A stretch of DNA of 64,000 bases, taken from assembly GCA_023376005.1 (NCBI GenBank), contig CM042143.1, forward strand, positions 80,187,991 through 80,251,990, read 5' to 3'. Below, in pieces: positions 1 to 11,047 of this stretch. How positions within the stretch are numbered: the first letter of the stretch is position 1; each line of letters opens with the position of its first letter. The stretch comes from Doryteuthis pealeii (Eukaryota > Mollusca > Cephalopoda > Myopsida > Loliginidae). The notes beneath the pieces were generated by a model, which did not search any database, was not told the origin of the DNA, and was given only the letters and a program-made list of their open reading frames with translations. The position numbers were made by a program, and so were the translations under genes.

Positions 1-1300
1 TCCATCATAAAGGAAAACACTTCTCCCACTACTACTACAACTCTTCCTCCTACTCCGTGATTTCTCACCCCCCACTACCACCCTTTTTTTAAGACTTAGA
101 TTAATTCACAGCTGAGTAATTTAGATCCCCCCAACTTCGCTTTCTCACTCGTTTCATTTCCGTGGGTGCGAATGAATTACTTCTAGGCAAGAGAATAACG
201 TTATCTAAGGGGGAAGGGGGTAACTGCCAGCAAATGTGGCGACGTTATGTTTAGGACGGCCATGGTTTTATTGCCGACAACCACCAGTTCTACGGTCACA
301 AGACGGACGGTGGGGAGAAAGAGGAGGAGGTTGATCAAAGGCAACTTGAAAAACAATGACCGCATCATCAAAAGGTTTAGACGACAAGTAAAGTCAATGA
401 CTATGAAATTAGTTGAGAGATTTCGAAAAAATAAAAATCAACACAATAACAAAAACATGAATAAAAAAAATAATGTTCCTGATGGTTACTGTGAAAAAAA
501 TGTAGGAGAGAAAGAAAGAGTTCGAAAAAAACCTCCCACAATGACAAAGTTAATGTTAATGGTAGCGACTGAGGGGGAAAAACACATTAAATGTCTGAAC
601 CAACCCAGACACGAAGGAAAATAATTATTATTCAAATGGCGTCGGGGTTTGAACTAGTGCGGTGGTTAGCGTTACGAGAATCGCCGATGACAGTGAACCC
701 ATCTCTTACGTGGTTAGTCTACTAGTCTGTTAGACATAAAGGTCATAGAAATAGACTAACTAGACGATCTGTAAACCTCATGTAACAGTTGTCCACGATT
801 ATACTGATGCTTCTATTTAGGAGGGAGTAAAAGATTCTAATTAGCATTTCATAATCATCTTCGTTATAATACTGATATAAATGATTAAAAATGACGCACA
901 GCGCGAATGCAGACTCCACAAAATTAGTATTCAGTTGCAAATTGGGTCGGAAATTGCTCTATTCTCTAAATTATAGCATTTTAAGTGTATTGCTCTAATG
1001 AAAATCTCGCAATTATGTGCCACTTTTGCAGAGTTATGGTTACATATGTACATACAAATATAATGAGAATTTTAGTTATATACAAGGGAGATAATTGTAG
1101 TGATGTGCGTAAAAGCTGAAGAGTTGGGTACCCAAAAAGTATCCATAACTCGGCTCTCGGTAACCGAATCAACTCGAAACCATCACCTGGGAAATTTACA
1201 GATACCTTATTATTGAAAAATTTATGCAAAAATGTGCTGTTTTTCTTAACAATTTGTTTACAAACAGACGGGGAGATGTAATATTATAATAAACAGACAG
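1..1300. other. Unassigned AT-rich sequence
   Basis: I see no gene here. An open frame at 247-624 (125 codons, plus strand) is very rich in Lys, Arg and Asn, has no recognisable domain and lies in A-rich sequence; I do not regard it as coding. The part around 835-1085 shares scattered words with 8525-8640 and 8885-8930 (TAATTAGCATTT, TGCAAATT, TCTCATTATATA or its complement), so it may hold an old copy of the same dispersed repeat. Confidence 0.5.
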
Positions 1301-1313
1301 ATGTAGCTCAGTG

Positions 1314-1520
1314 GCTTACGGTCAAGTTACGTTGAAAGCACTGGTTCCCGCTAGATCACCGAAGTTAAGCAGTGATGAGCCTGTTCAATACATAGATTGG
1401 TGACCATTTAAGCAATAGCAGGTATTGTAAGCAACCAGATATCAAAATAAATTGATTCAGCATTAAATGACCCGAAAAGGGTTGATATGACGTAAAACAC
1501 AAAAACCAATCAACAAACAA
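1314..1520 (+). repeat. 5S-rRNA-derived SINE (SINE-5S), copy 1
   Basis: Bases 1314-1436 follow the layout of a metazoan 5S rRNA from end to end: ACGTTGAAAGCAC near the start, GATCACCGAAGTTAAGCAG over the box A side of the internal promoter, then TTGGTGACCATTTAAGCA at box C, and GTATTGTAAGCA near the end. A non-5S body follows (CATTAAATGACCC, GGGTTGATATGACG) and an A/C-rich tail. This is the architecture of SINE3-class elements, which use the 5S internal promoter. Divergence from a real 5S is too high for an rRNA gene. Other copies are at 10171, 45903 and 58407. Confidence 0.8.
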
Positions 1521-2002
1521 AACCAGTCTGTTGATTAGATGTTAAAATTAAACTATTCATACAACCATCGACCAGAATTACCATTCTCCACCCGATCCGA
1601 GAAGGAAAATATAGTAAGTACCAGTTTTCTGTAGTAAATTGGGAACAGGAGCCAAGATTAAACCTACCAATCTAGGTTGGTCCAAAAATTTTCACAAGGA
1701 AATCAACACCCTATTTTTTTTAAAATCTTGTTTCTTCAAAAATTTGAATTTAAACGATACGCCGACAGTTATTTTAGTCTGAGCGCTATTTTACTATACA
1801 CCGTAAATCCATTTGATGACAGATGTGACCAAACAAACAAACAACCTCTCTCTCTTTCTCTCACAAAAAATAAAAATAAGCAGCAAATTAATCACAACAA
1901 TGAAATGTATTCAAAATCATCTCAGTAAGTCGATTGAGAAACATTTCTTCTTACTTTTTAAAAAAGTCAATTTATTTCCCCAAGGTACTCGGACTTTGAA
2001 AT

Positions 2003-2047
<45 letters not shown>

Positions 2048-2075
2048 GTTTGTGTGTGTGTGTGTGCGTGTGTGT
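2003..2075. repeat. Compound (CA)n(TA)n(GT)n microsatellite
   Basis: About ten CA units are followed by about twelve TA units and then a GT run with one GC interruption. The outer CA and GT blocks are complementary, so the tract can fold on itself. Confidence 0.95.
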
Positions 2076-2432
2076 ATTCAAAATCCTAATGGTGCCAACG
2101 TTGAAAAAAATATTTCATTCTTTTGAAATATATTTTGAAAACTTTTAATTTAGTAAAAGTGTTGAAAACGAAACTGATATTCTAATTTGCGATTCCACGA
2201 ATAGTATTTTATTTTTAGTTATCGACCCCCCCCCCCTTCCCAACACTCCCTATCTCAAGTTTTAGTAACTATGCAACTAAAATCCCTAAGGAAACCCCGA
2301 TCAAAGCTTATGAAATTTAGAAAAAATTTAGAAAAATCTTTGACGATAATATTAAACTTTATTCAAGTTTCATTGCGTTAAATAAAGGGGGAGGTAATTT
2401 TACACACTGAATTGGAGGTCCCTACTCATCAA

Positions 2433-2690
2433 GGGCCGGGTTAGCTCAGTCGGTAGAGCGTTCGGCTATAAACCACAAGGTTCCTAGTTCGATACCGGTC
2501 CTCGCCAACTCAGCGTATGAGTATCACAAGGATATGTGCGGTAAAGTAAGGAGCTGATGATAGGTGTGGCACCCCACCTCAGACGCCAAAACAATCTCCT
2601 TGATCTAGCGCTATTGAAAAGGAGATAGACGCCCTCGCTGACTGGCTGATACCGACTTTAGGCCGCCCCGACGACTTTACTTACTTACTC
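2433..2690 (+). repeat. tRNA-Lys-like SINE (SINE-A), full length, with target duplication
   Basis: The head GGGCCGGGTTAGCTCAGTCGG carries a pol III A box (TTAGCTCAGTCGGTAGAGC, from 2440) and B box (AGTTCGATACC, 2486-2496). The A-box region is close to tRNA-Lys; squid and octopus have tRNA-Lys-derived SINEs, which this resembles from memory. The tRNA-unrelated body has GGAGCTGATGATAGGTGTGG, TAGCGCTATTGAAAAGGAG and an end GACTTTACTTACTTACTC. A 10-bp target-site duplication with one mismatch flanks it: TACTCATCAA (2423-2432) and TACTCGTCAA (2686-2695). Most complete copy in the window together with 51297-51550. Confidence 0.85.
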
Positions 2691-3067
2691 GTCAATATTA
2701 GATTGCATGATTTACATTTTAACATTAAAAAAATATATGAAAATAATCTGCAGAATTTAAACAAGAGAACATCTTCATAAACGTTTGACATTTTAAAGTA
2801 TACTCATGTTTTATGGAAAAAAAGTTATTAATTCAATTTTTATTTACTTATTTATATAACATTATATTTTGTTATAAACATAACAAAATATTCGATTGAA
2901 AGAAGACAATGGTTTATTTTCACACATTATACAATATAATCACACAAAACAAAAAAACGTCATGTTGGTTGTTGTAGTAATGCGTGGAGGATGATCACTA
3001 ATTAGGACTGAACCTATTCTAGTAGTGACCACCTCAGTTGATTTTTTTTGTCATAGTTTGAAAGTTG

Positions 3068-3119
3068 ATTATAGTGTTAGCGTGTTACAATTTTACTTAT
3101 AACACGCTATCACTATAAT
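3068..3119. repeat. 20-bp stem hairpin
   Basis: ATTATAGTGTTAGCGTGTTA (3068-3087) pairs with TAACACGCTATCACTATAAT (3100-3119) with a single mismatch and a 12-nt loop. It lies between unassigned sequence; I could not tie it to one of the repeat families. Confidence 0.7.
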
Positions 3120-3211
3120 AAATGGTTGACTGATTTTAACGGTATGTGTTATCCGTCTAGGGTTAATCATTTTTCGTAAGTGCTAGAGTTTGGGTTTCGA
3201 TTCTAGGTAAA

Positions 3212-3370
3212 ATATCAGGGTAATTCCATATCAAATCATACCGAAAAAAAAGGAAAATTGTCACCCATCCCCTTCAATTTTTCTGAAATTTTTCCACGTG
3301 TGGATTATGTTAACAATTCCAAAAATTGGCGGAGTTATGTCGATTTTTACCTCCAAATTTGGTGGGGTTG
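3212..3370 (+). repeat. Half copy of inverted-repeat family F
   Basis: It shares TTCCATATCAAATCAT, CTTCAATTTTTCTGAAATTTT, TATGTTAACA and GGAGTTATGT...CCAAATTTGGTGGG with the right arm (read on the minus strand) of the inverted-repeat element at 27252-27583. Only one arm is present here. Confidence 0.6.
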
Positions 3371-3517
3371 GCGAAAAATGGCGACTTTTTGTAATCTATT
3401 TTTGTCTATAAAATGAGTTCTAGACCTTCTCTACAATTAAAAATTGGTTTATAAAAGCACTTTTGCCCAAGGAATCCAAAAATACTATCCAAAACGTTTT
3501 AAAGTCAACCAATTTTA

Positions 3518-3660
3518 AGCAGACTGGGCTCTTTAACCTTGGTTAGGCAACCAGTCTAGGAGAAGGTAAACTCTGAATTCACACCTATCAAACTCAGCCT
3601 AATAAATTTATCTGGTGTCACATCCTGCTAGCGCGGAGGGGTTGGTAAATATGTATATAA
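3518..3660 (+). repeat. SINE-B, 3' half
   Basis: It has body words typical of SINE-B: GACTGGGCTCTTTAACCTTGG, AACCAGTCTAGGAGAAGG, GTGTCACATCCTGC and the end GCGGAGGGGTTGGTAAATATG. The tRNA-like head is absent, so this is 5'-truncated. The full structure is described at 56232-56517. Confidence 0.75.
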
Positions 3661-4242
3661 AGACAAACTCTCTGGGACATTGAGATTCAATCCGATCACT
3701 CAATCCAGGCCTGGGAATAAGATCAAGTTTTTGTAAACAAGATTGTTAAGATTGTGATCTACAGAAACATCGAAAACCACAGGATACGAATAAAAAGCTG
3801 AATAAATATCATCTAAAAACCGCACAAAAACAAGAACAAGACAAAAACAAACTGCGAGACAAGAAGACGACTGTTGTGCCCATCGTTGTTGTAAATTTTG
3901 GCAAAAGACACAAACAGAAAGATTTGAAGTACTGGAAATCTGAGGAAGACTTTGGGACCATCGAAACGAAAACATCACTCGAACAGAATCTTGAGAAGAG
4001 TGCTGGAGTAGTGAACAGACTGTCACTATCTCTAAGGATAACAATAGTACACCTGCTGTGAATATAGAAATACAGAAAAACACAAATACTACTACAATGA
4101 TGATGATGATGATTATGGTGTTAAAAGCAACAGTTGAAGAAATGTTATCAACTGAATGAATAGACTAACAAAAAAGGAACCGTTAATGTCAGCTTTTATC
4201 CTTTCGTGAATGGATAATATTTCAAAGTAAACAACATTTTGG

Positions 4243-4244
4243 AG

Positions 4245-4314
<70 letters not shown>
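4243..4314. repeat. (GA)n microsatellite
   Basis: About 35 GA units on the plus strand, nearly pure. It generates stop-free LS-rich open frames on the minus strand that are not genes. Confidence 0.95.
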
Positions 4315-4317
<3 letters not shown>

Positions 4318-4574
4318 AGACGACGACTCTCACTCTCGTAGTGGTAAGAAATCGGCTGATAAAAAGGTCCATAAAGAAAATGAAGAGAGGGTGACAAAAA
4401 GACAAAAAATGAATATTAAGAACGAAATGAAAATAAACAAAAACTGATGTCCAAGAGGGGAAAGTCAATCAATAAAACAGTGATCCCCCCATTCAAAATT
4501 CCTCATACCAATATTCTAATCAATAATAATAGTGCATATATAAAATGCTTATATATATATATCTTCTAACTTCT

Positions 4575-4821
4575 AAAGTCGACAGGGCGGCCTAATGTCG
4601 GTATCAGCCAGTCAGCGAGGGAGTCTATCCCCTTTTCAATAGCGCTAGACCAAGGAGATTGTTTTAGCATCTGAGGTGGAGCGCCACACCTACCATCAGC
4701 TCCTTACTTTACCGCACAGATCCCTGTGCTACTCATAACGCTGAGTTGGCGGGGACCGGTATCGAACTAGGAACCTTATGGTTTCTAGCTGAACGCTCTA
4801 CCGACTGAGCTAACCCGGCCC
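4575..4821 (-). repeat. SINE-A, near full length
   Basis: Minus-strand copy with the head GGGCCGGGTTAGCTCAGTCGG at 4821 and the body ending near GCCGCCCTGTCGACTTT at 4575. It is head to head with the tRNA-Glu relic immediately upstream on the same strand (4826-4897), only about 4 nt apart. Confidence 0.85.
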
Positions 4822-4825
4822 ATAA

Positions 4826-4889
4826 AAAGTTATGTGGGAATCGAACCCGGGCCGCCTGGGTGAAAGCCAGGAATCCTAACCACTAGACC

Positions 4890-4897
<8 letters not shown>
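4826..4897 (-). pseudogene. tRNA-Glu(UUC)-like relic
   Basis: The minus strand reads ATGGTCTAGTGGTTAGGAT (D arm, A box), then CCTGG-CTTTCAC-CCAGG, a perfect 5-bp anticodon stem with anticodon TTC, then GGCCCGGGTTCGAATCCC (T arm, B box). These parts match animal tRNA-Glu closely. The acceptor stem is lost: the 5' strand has become part of an adjoining TA array, and only the three inner T-stem pairs remain. It is therefore a decayed tRNA gene or the head of another SINE rather than a working tRNA. Confidence 0.75.

Positions 4898-4980
<83 letters not shown>
4894..4980. repeat. (TA)n(GT)n microsatellite
   Basis: About 28 TA units followed by about 14 GT units. It abuts and has eaten into the 5' acceptor strand of the tRNA-Glu relic. 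Confidence 0.95.
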
Positions 4981-4983
<3 letters not shown>

Positions 4984-5539
4984 GCTGTACTGTTTCTTTG
5001 TCCAAATACGGTTTCTATATGAATGTGTGTTACCAAAACAACCGTGTCTTCAAGCCTCAATCAAACATTTTTGAGTAGCTTGCTATACGACTTGACAAAA
5101 AGGTAGCGATTTTTCGTAATGGGGTTAATTAAATTGCATACTTTGTGTTAAAAATTGAGGAGGAGGAGGAGGACCAAGCTGAAAAATGAAATAAAACGTA
5201 AGTGGTGGTAGAAGATGAAAAAAAAATTAAAACGTAAAGGAAAGAAGAAGAAGAAGTAGAAGTTTATTAGAGGAGAAGTAGGATGAACGAAAATGGAAAA
5301 AATTCAAACGTAAAAAAAGAAAGACAACAGATAATTAGCATTTTCAATTTGATTTTTTTAATAACATGTTTATTTTTTTATATTTTTAAATAATCAATTA
5401 TTTTGTTGATAGCTTTTATAATTATTCCCAACTGTGGTATTGTTATTATTGTTTAACCTTCTAGCGAACCAGTAACGTTAGCCTTATTGCAAATCAAACT
5501 ACCCACCCTAAAAGTGAACTAAATCTTTCCAGTTCTGAA

Positions 5540-5800
5540 GATCTGCGGTGTGTGGAGTACTCCTTCGTTGTCATCACTCCCAGGTCAACTCTGATCCTGA
5601 ATGGTAGTACCTGTTAAGGTCCCATCTATGGATCAAATATGTCTGTTTAGAAATTATTTATATTCGATAGGACCGTGTGCAAAAGAAAAAAAACAACTAC
5701 AGAAAATGGAAATATGAACGTACAATGAACACGAATCCCTAACCCCTAAGCATAAAATAAACCTAGACGAGTTGACATGCCATTACAATCAATCAATCAA
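5540..5800 (+). repeat. Dispersed repeat family D with (AATC)n tail
   Basis: It shares GTGGAGTACTCCTTCG, CACTCCCAGGTCAACTCTGA, CCATCTATGGATCAAAT and CAATGAACACGAATCCCTAA with other copies. It ends in AACCTAGACGAGTTGACATG followed by AATC units, so the tail fixes the sense strand. The tail resembles that of SINE-5S. Other copies: 19880, 21070, 30305, 35545, 41765, 42055, 52275 and 61915. A LINE 3' region is possible, but no reverse transcriptase is seen. Confidence 0.55.
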
Positions 5801-5805
5801 TCGAT

Positions 5806-6061
5806 AAATTCACAGCGACACGAGTTCAAATACTGGACGAGGCTGTTGACATTTTATGTTGCGCTAATACCCTAGAGAAAGTATGCATCCAACTATTGTC
5901 CTTCCAGCTATGTGTAAATACTAAAACAGATTGGGTTATTTAATCTTGGCTAGGTAACCAATCTAATAAAAGAATTAAAACCTATTAAACTCCGCTTCAG
6001 AAATTGACCTTCTTGTCGTATCTTATTTGTGCGGAGGGGTTGGTAAATATATATATATATT
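5806..6061 (+). repeat. SINE-B, near full length
   Basis: Starts in the T arm of the tRNA-like head (CGAGTTCAAATACTGGAC), continues through GCGCTAATACCCTAG and TCCAGCTATGTGTAAATA and ends at TGTGCGGAGGGGTTGGTAAA with a TA tail. The A-box part of the head is missing or too decayed to see. It abuts the AATC tail of the family D copy. Confidence 0.75.
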
Positions 6062-7140
6062 TACTTTCTTCATTTGAAAGAGGGATGTTCCCAAAATAGG
6101 ACATTCACTCTCCTGTGGGGTTGAAATGAAAGCATTTTTTTTTTTCAATAATTCTTAAACGACAACACCTCGTCTCAGAAATTCAGACAGGAACAATGTA
6201 CACTTGTCTCTCTAACCCATTTATCATCTCTCTTATCTATCTCTTTTTCTTTCTCTCACAGACACTCATGTGAGGTTTTAATATCAATTGCTTTGTGAAT
6301 TAGTAACCAAATATCTAAGACTAGTCTTAAAGCAAAAAAAACTTCCTTTTCTCTTATAAATAAAAACAAGAACAAAAAAATAAAAATAAAACATCAATGC
6401 ATTACAACAATATCAAAATAGAAAAGACTGAAAAATGAAACCCAGATAAAAAGTCACTTGATAGCTTATAAAATATCTGAACAATTTTGAAACCCAACTT
6501 CCACCCAGGCCTGACCATAATACACTACCCTCTCTACACCCAAAATATAACTCTGGTTACCTCCCCTTTCTTTCAACTTATCCATCAGTCCATCTTTCCG
6601 AGTGTATTTTTTTATGTCAGTCTCAAGAAAGGTTATCACCACTTTTGTTGTTGGCAATCTTGTCATAAGGGAGAGAATTGTTTTATAATCCTCTAGTTCC
6701 TTTAACACTAACACCTTAGGGACACCCGAAAACATTACAAGAATGGTCTGTTGGGGGTGGGGGTGAAGAAGTGATAGTTGGGATAAGGGCAGAGGTTCTG
6801 ATTTATGACTTTACTTAGATGTTTTCTCTTGCAACTCCCCTCTCTTTTTTTCTTCTTTATTTAGATTTGTGGGTAAGGCGTTGGTGGTTCAGTAGGGACG
6901 GGGGACATTTTCTAAGACATCCCAGTGATTTTGAGGATGGACTTGTTAAATTCTAAAGTCTCATTGTTGTATTTCCTTGTCTTTTTGGGAATCCTCAGAG
7001 ACCTTTTTTTTAACAGCAGATTTTTTGGGTTGGCTGAACACAAGCAGAAGGCCAAAGCTTCTGAAAGTGAGAACTAAACGAATTCAATGGAAAAATTATA
7101 ATATTGTATGGGTTAGAGATAAGAAAACTTTTTTTTTTTT
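6062..7140. other. Unassigned AT-rich sequence
   Basis: No gene or repeat family recognised. An open frame at 6466-6735 on the minus strand (89 codons) shows no domain. T runs occur at 6136 and near the end. Confidence 0.5.
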
Positions 7141-7179
7141 TTTTCTTAAATCCTATGATATTCTATTAAGAAAAATGTA

Positions 7180-8060
7180 TGAGATAAACAGCCGAAGAAA
7201 AAGAGAGCGATGGAAAAGAAGGAAAGGAGAAGAAAAAAGAGAAAGAAAAGAAAGCTAGAAGAAAGATGGGAAGAGACGATGAAGATAAAGAGGCGATGGA
7301 AAAAAAAGTAAAAGAGAAGGAAATGAGAGGGGGAAGAAAGATGAGGGAAGAGACAGAGAAGAGAAATAGGGCAATGGAAGAAAGGGGGAGGAGGAGATGA
7401 AGAAGAAAACGGGGAAAAAGATGGAGAATAGAAAGGGAGCAAACATACTTTTTAAAGAAGAAAAAAGAGAAGAATAAAAGAAAAAGAAAAGGAAAAAAAA
7501 ACAAAGATAAATATGGGGGGAAATAATGAGGTAGATCTAAAACTGAAAGGGGGAGGGACAAAGAGTTACGAATAAGAAGAATATTTATAAACTTAGAAGA
7601 GAAAAAGTAATAATTAGTTGGAGAGGGCAAAATATAAGTGAAGAAAGAAAGAAAGAAAAGAAAGAATGAGTGAAGAAAGGATGAAGATGAAAGTAGAAAG
7701 AAAAAGAAAATATTGTGGAAGAAGGAGTTAAAAGGAAATAAAAAAAAAGAAAAATGAAAGAACAATAACAGAGAAAGAGGGTGTTATAAAGAAATAAAAG
7801 AACGGAAATATTGTTGAGAAGGCATCGGTTGATGGGTGGAGTCAGAAGAGAGTGGGGTGAGGGTGTGAGAGAAGTCAGTACTCAGATCAAACCATGCATG
7901 CTGTCTTTGCCAGTAATAAATATAAACTGACCGTGAAAAGTTAAGCAATGGAAGAGCGGACATCTAAGAAACGGAGAGAGGAAGGAAAGAGAAAAAATTG
8001 AAGAAGACAAGAAAAAGGGAAAACAATGGGAGGGAGGGAGAATAGATAAAAGATAAAACG
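7180..8060 (+). repeat. Purine-rich tract (A/G on plus strand)
   Basis: Close to 900 bases with few pyrimidines on the plus strand, built from irregular words such as GGAAAAGAAGG and GGCAATGGAAG. It has no clear period. All long minus-strand open frames here (Phe, Ser, Leu and Pro only) are translations of polypyrimidine sequence and not genes. Confidence 0.85.
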
Positions 8061-8165
8061 AGAACTTTAGGATAAGTGTAAGAAATAGGATCAATAACAG
8101 GAGGCAGGCAAATATTAGAGATGTGAAACATCACAGGAGACATTTACAACACATGACTTCAATCC

Positions 8166-8167
<2 letters not shown>

Positions 8168-8196
<29 letters not shown>
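8168..8196. repeat. (CA)n microsatellite
   Basis: About 14 CA units. Confidence 0.95.
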
Positions 8197-8198
<2 letters not shown>

Positions 8199-8631
8199 AT
8201 ACGCCTGTCTACATCTATCAATACCATTTCTTTCATATCTATACATACACGATCTTCCCCACACCGTATTTATTCGTATAAAAGTCGATACCATGAAAAA
8301 TTCGAACCCAGTAATTTTCACAACAAAAGGGTGTAATTTTCTTTACATCGCATATAAAAGTCGACTTGTCTTCTTTTCTTTTCATTTTTTTAATAGTCCG
8401 AGATTTCCAATGTAGGTACACAGGTTTCTTTGAAATGAAAAATGAAAAGGTCAACACGAGGCCACATTTAATGGAGAGACATATTCTATTCATACTTGTG
8501 AAAATAAATAAATAGAATAGGGAGAATTACTTTATAATTAGCATTTAATAGTTATTTCTACTTAGAAAGTATAATGATCGGCACGAGTGCGAACACTGAT
8601 TCAACATTGTAATTAAATTGCAAATTCAAAA

Positions 8632-8831
8632 GAAAATTCGGTTATTTCCTATAAGTCTAACATAAACAAAGGGAAACCACTCTTGACTGATAAATTATTT
8701 ATTTATTTATTGATCTACTAGGAAAAAGGAAAACGGGGTTAGGGTTAGTTTAATGGGAAAATAGATAATTTATCAGTCAAGAGCGGTTCCCCTTTGTTTA
8801 TGTTAGATTTATAGGAAATAACCGAAAATTC
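8632..8831. repeat. Inverted-repeat element G (fold-back/MITE-like)
   Basis: Left arm 8632-8698 and right arm 8764-8831 are imperfect reverse complements: GAAAATTCGGTTATTTCCTA opposite TAGGAAATAACCGAAAATTC, and CTTGACTGATAAATTAT opposite ATAATTTATCAGTCAAG. The 65-nt spacer holds ATTT units and a short GGTTAGGGTTAG. No transposase is present, so it is a non-autonomous element. Confidence 0.75.
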
Positions 8832-8929
8832 CCCTTACGATGGGTTAACTTAATAATATAGATTGTACAATATTGTATATCCATATATTACTAAAATTCT
8901 CATTATATATAATTAAAATTTTCATTTTG

Positions 8930-8970
8930 TGTATATATATATATATATTATATATATATATATATATATA
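8930..8970. repeat. (TA)n microsatellite
   Basis: Two TA runs around a central TATTATA. Confidence 0.9.
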
Positions 8971-9257
8971 CACTCCCAATTTTCATGGTAGAGCATTGTA
9001 GGGGAAGCATTAATTGACATTTCACCGCTATAGCGTAAGTATTTACTCGCCTGTTGTTTACAAACTTGAGTTATCTGGTGATTGTAAAAACAAATATCCT
9101 GTAAGTATGTATCAATTAATTGTTCACCCCGGACAGACAGTCGCTGACGGGCGCAAGGGTAAGGAACTTGGCAGACGAAAATTCTGTCGGGTTTCGTTTC
9201 TGGTTAGAGCTAGCTGTTAAAAAGTCGTGCCGCACTGATGAGACGTAAACGTGGATG

Positions 9258-9309
<52 letters not shown>
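9258..9309. repeat. (CA)n(TA)n microsatellite
   Basis: About 8 CA units followed by about 17 TA units. Confidence 0.95.
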
Positions 9310-9311
<2 letters not shown>

Positions 9312-10170
9312 TATGGACCTATTTGGTTTGGCTTAAACTGAACGTGATAACTGGAGTTCACTAATTGCGATCTTGCAGTTTACCACCATAGCCACTGTAT
9401 TACAGGGTCTCCCTTCGGTGTGTATCCATGTATAAAGGACGGATTAGGAAAACAAAAACAAAAAAAAACATGCGTGTAAAAACAAAAACAACAAAAAATT
9501 GGTTAACTCTTTGCCTACTTTAAGCGGTTCTCCCACCACTGCGATCCTACTGAAAACCGCTGGCGGTGGCTCTCGCACGTGTCACTAGTTTACATTGAAA
9601 AATCACTACGTGAACACTCCCGCCATCTTTTCTTTTGTCTGTGAACCAACCCTGAGACTGGTACTTGATCCTTTTGCAATAGGAACCAGTTGAATGGAAT
9701 AATTTGGTACAGCCGCGAGGAAGATTTTTAGGCAAAGAGTTGAGACTTTGATAAAACAAAGTGCTTATATGGCGACAATCAGAGTAGTATCAAAACTAAA
9801 ATAATTCTATTATCACATTCTTTTGCTCATTCGTTTGCTATTAGAGTAAAATAATTAAAAAGCTTTACCTCAGAATGAAACAATTTCCAGTCCAATAGAC
9901 AACTGAATAAAATCTTGTGATATCAGCATACACGCTGAACACAACATTAAAAAAATCAAGCAAATTCTTGATATCACAGAGATAACTATGAAATGCTGAG
10001 TAGAATCATTTACTTGTATCCAAAAAGAAGCATTGATATCATCATAGACCGGGCTCAGGAGTCGTAGAGTAGCCTTTTAAAAATGTAAACTAATTAATGT
10101 GCTGTATATTTTCCTCTTGGTGCAAGGAGTGTGCGCGTGTTTTATTTACACGAGCCAAGATTATAAATTC

Positions 10171-10290
10171 CGGTTTATGAGGTAGGGAGTCCCACCCACG
10201 CGACATGGAAGTTAAGCCAGAGACGAGTGTGTTCAGTTATTAAATGGGTGACCACATTGTAACAGCAGGTGCTGTAATAATCTAAGGACT
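10171..10290 (+). repeat. SINE-5S, copy 2 (5S-like part only)
   Basis: GGAAGTTAAGCCAGAGACGAG, AAATGGGTGACCACATTGT and AGCAGGTGCTGTAATAA correspond to the box A, box C and 3' end of 5S rRNA. The GGGTGACC and GGTGCTGTAA words are closer to real 5S than in copy 1. The body and tail seen at 1437-1520 are not recognisable here. Confidence 0.65.
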
Positions 10291-10572
10291 ATGTTCCAAA
10301 TTAAGTAAAGTGTAGTAAGTAAAAACAAAGATTTTAAAATAGACATTGTTCAGAAAATTGAAATGAATAAAAAGACATTTTTGACATTAGTCTAATTACG
10401 AATATGCAAAAGTCTCGTATCAGTTAATGGAAGGAAACAGCCCATCAGCCAGTGCAGAAATTACCTTAAAGCTAAATAAGCTATAGCTTATGGACATACA
10501 CCCTCGGGGCATCATTTTGTAAAAATAAATCTTTATTTTATCATTACTTTTTATTCTTTAACATTAATCTAC

Positions 10573-10613
<41 letters not shown>

Positions 10614-10645
10614 GCTTCTAAAATAAACAAACATCCAAAAAATCT

Positions 10646-10677
<32 letters not shown>

Positions 10678-10689
10678 ATATATATATAT
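10573..10689. repeat. (CA)n(TA)n and (TA)n microsatellites
   Basis: A CA/TA tract at 10573-10613 and a TA tract at 10647-10689, separated by 33 nt of unique sequence. Confidence 0.95.
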
Positions 10690-11047
10690 CATTATCATTA
10701 TACTAAAGCTGAGCGAATCAATGATTGTTTCCCTAAGTTTTTTCCTGTTTAGCTTAATGACTAAAATTAAACACTAAAATATTCCTTACTTTTGGAATGA
10801 AATTATGTTTGAAAAAAAAATTCATCGTTTTAATTAGCAGTAATTCTTTAATTAAGTCATAAATAACCAATCTCTCGCTATTCATCTGCCTATCGATGCT
10901 ACCCCCTCTATTATATATTAGTTTATCTGTGGGAGCAATTTGGAGAGTCACTCTCTCAAATCCAGGCTGACTGCCGAACCTTGTCACCACCACCAAACCA
11001 GCAATCAAGAGAAATCGGAAGTATAAAAACATTTTACTTTATTTTCA

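Noticed and set aside
247..624. 125-codon basic open frame
   Set aside because: Lys/Arg/Asn-rich because of A-rich DNA; no domain, no neighbouring gene signals. I could not support it as a gene.
1314..1436. 5S rRNA gene
   Set aside because: It is too diverged, lacks a T-run terminator after the 5S-like part, and continues into a body shared with other copies.
7146..7765. 199-codon minus-strand open frame
   Set aside because: Polypyrimidine translation (Phe, Ser, Leu, Pro) with no motif.
8735..8750. GGTTAGGGTTAG, telomere-like
   Set aside because: Only two units inside the spacer of an inverted-repeat element; too short for a telomeric tract.
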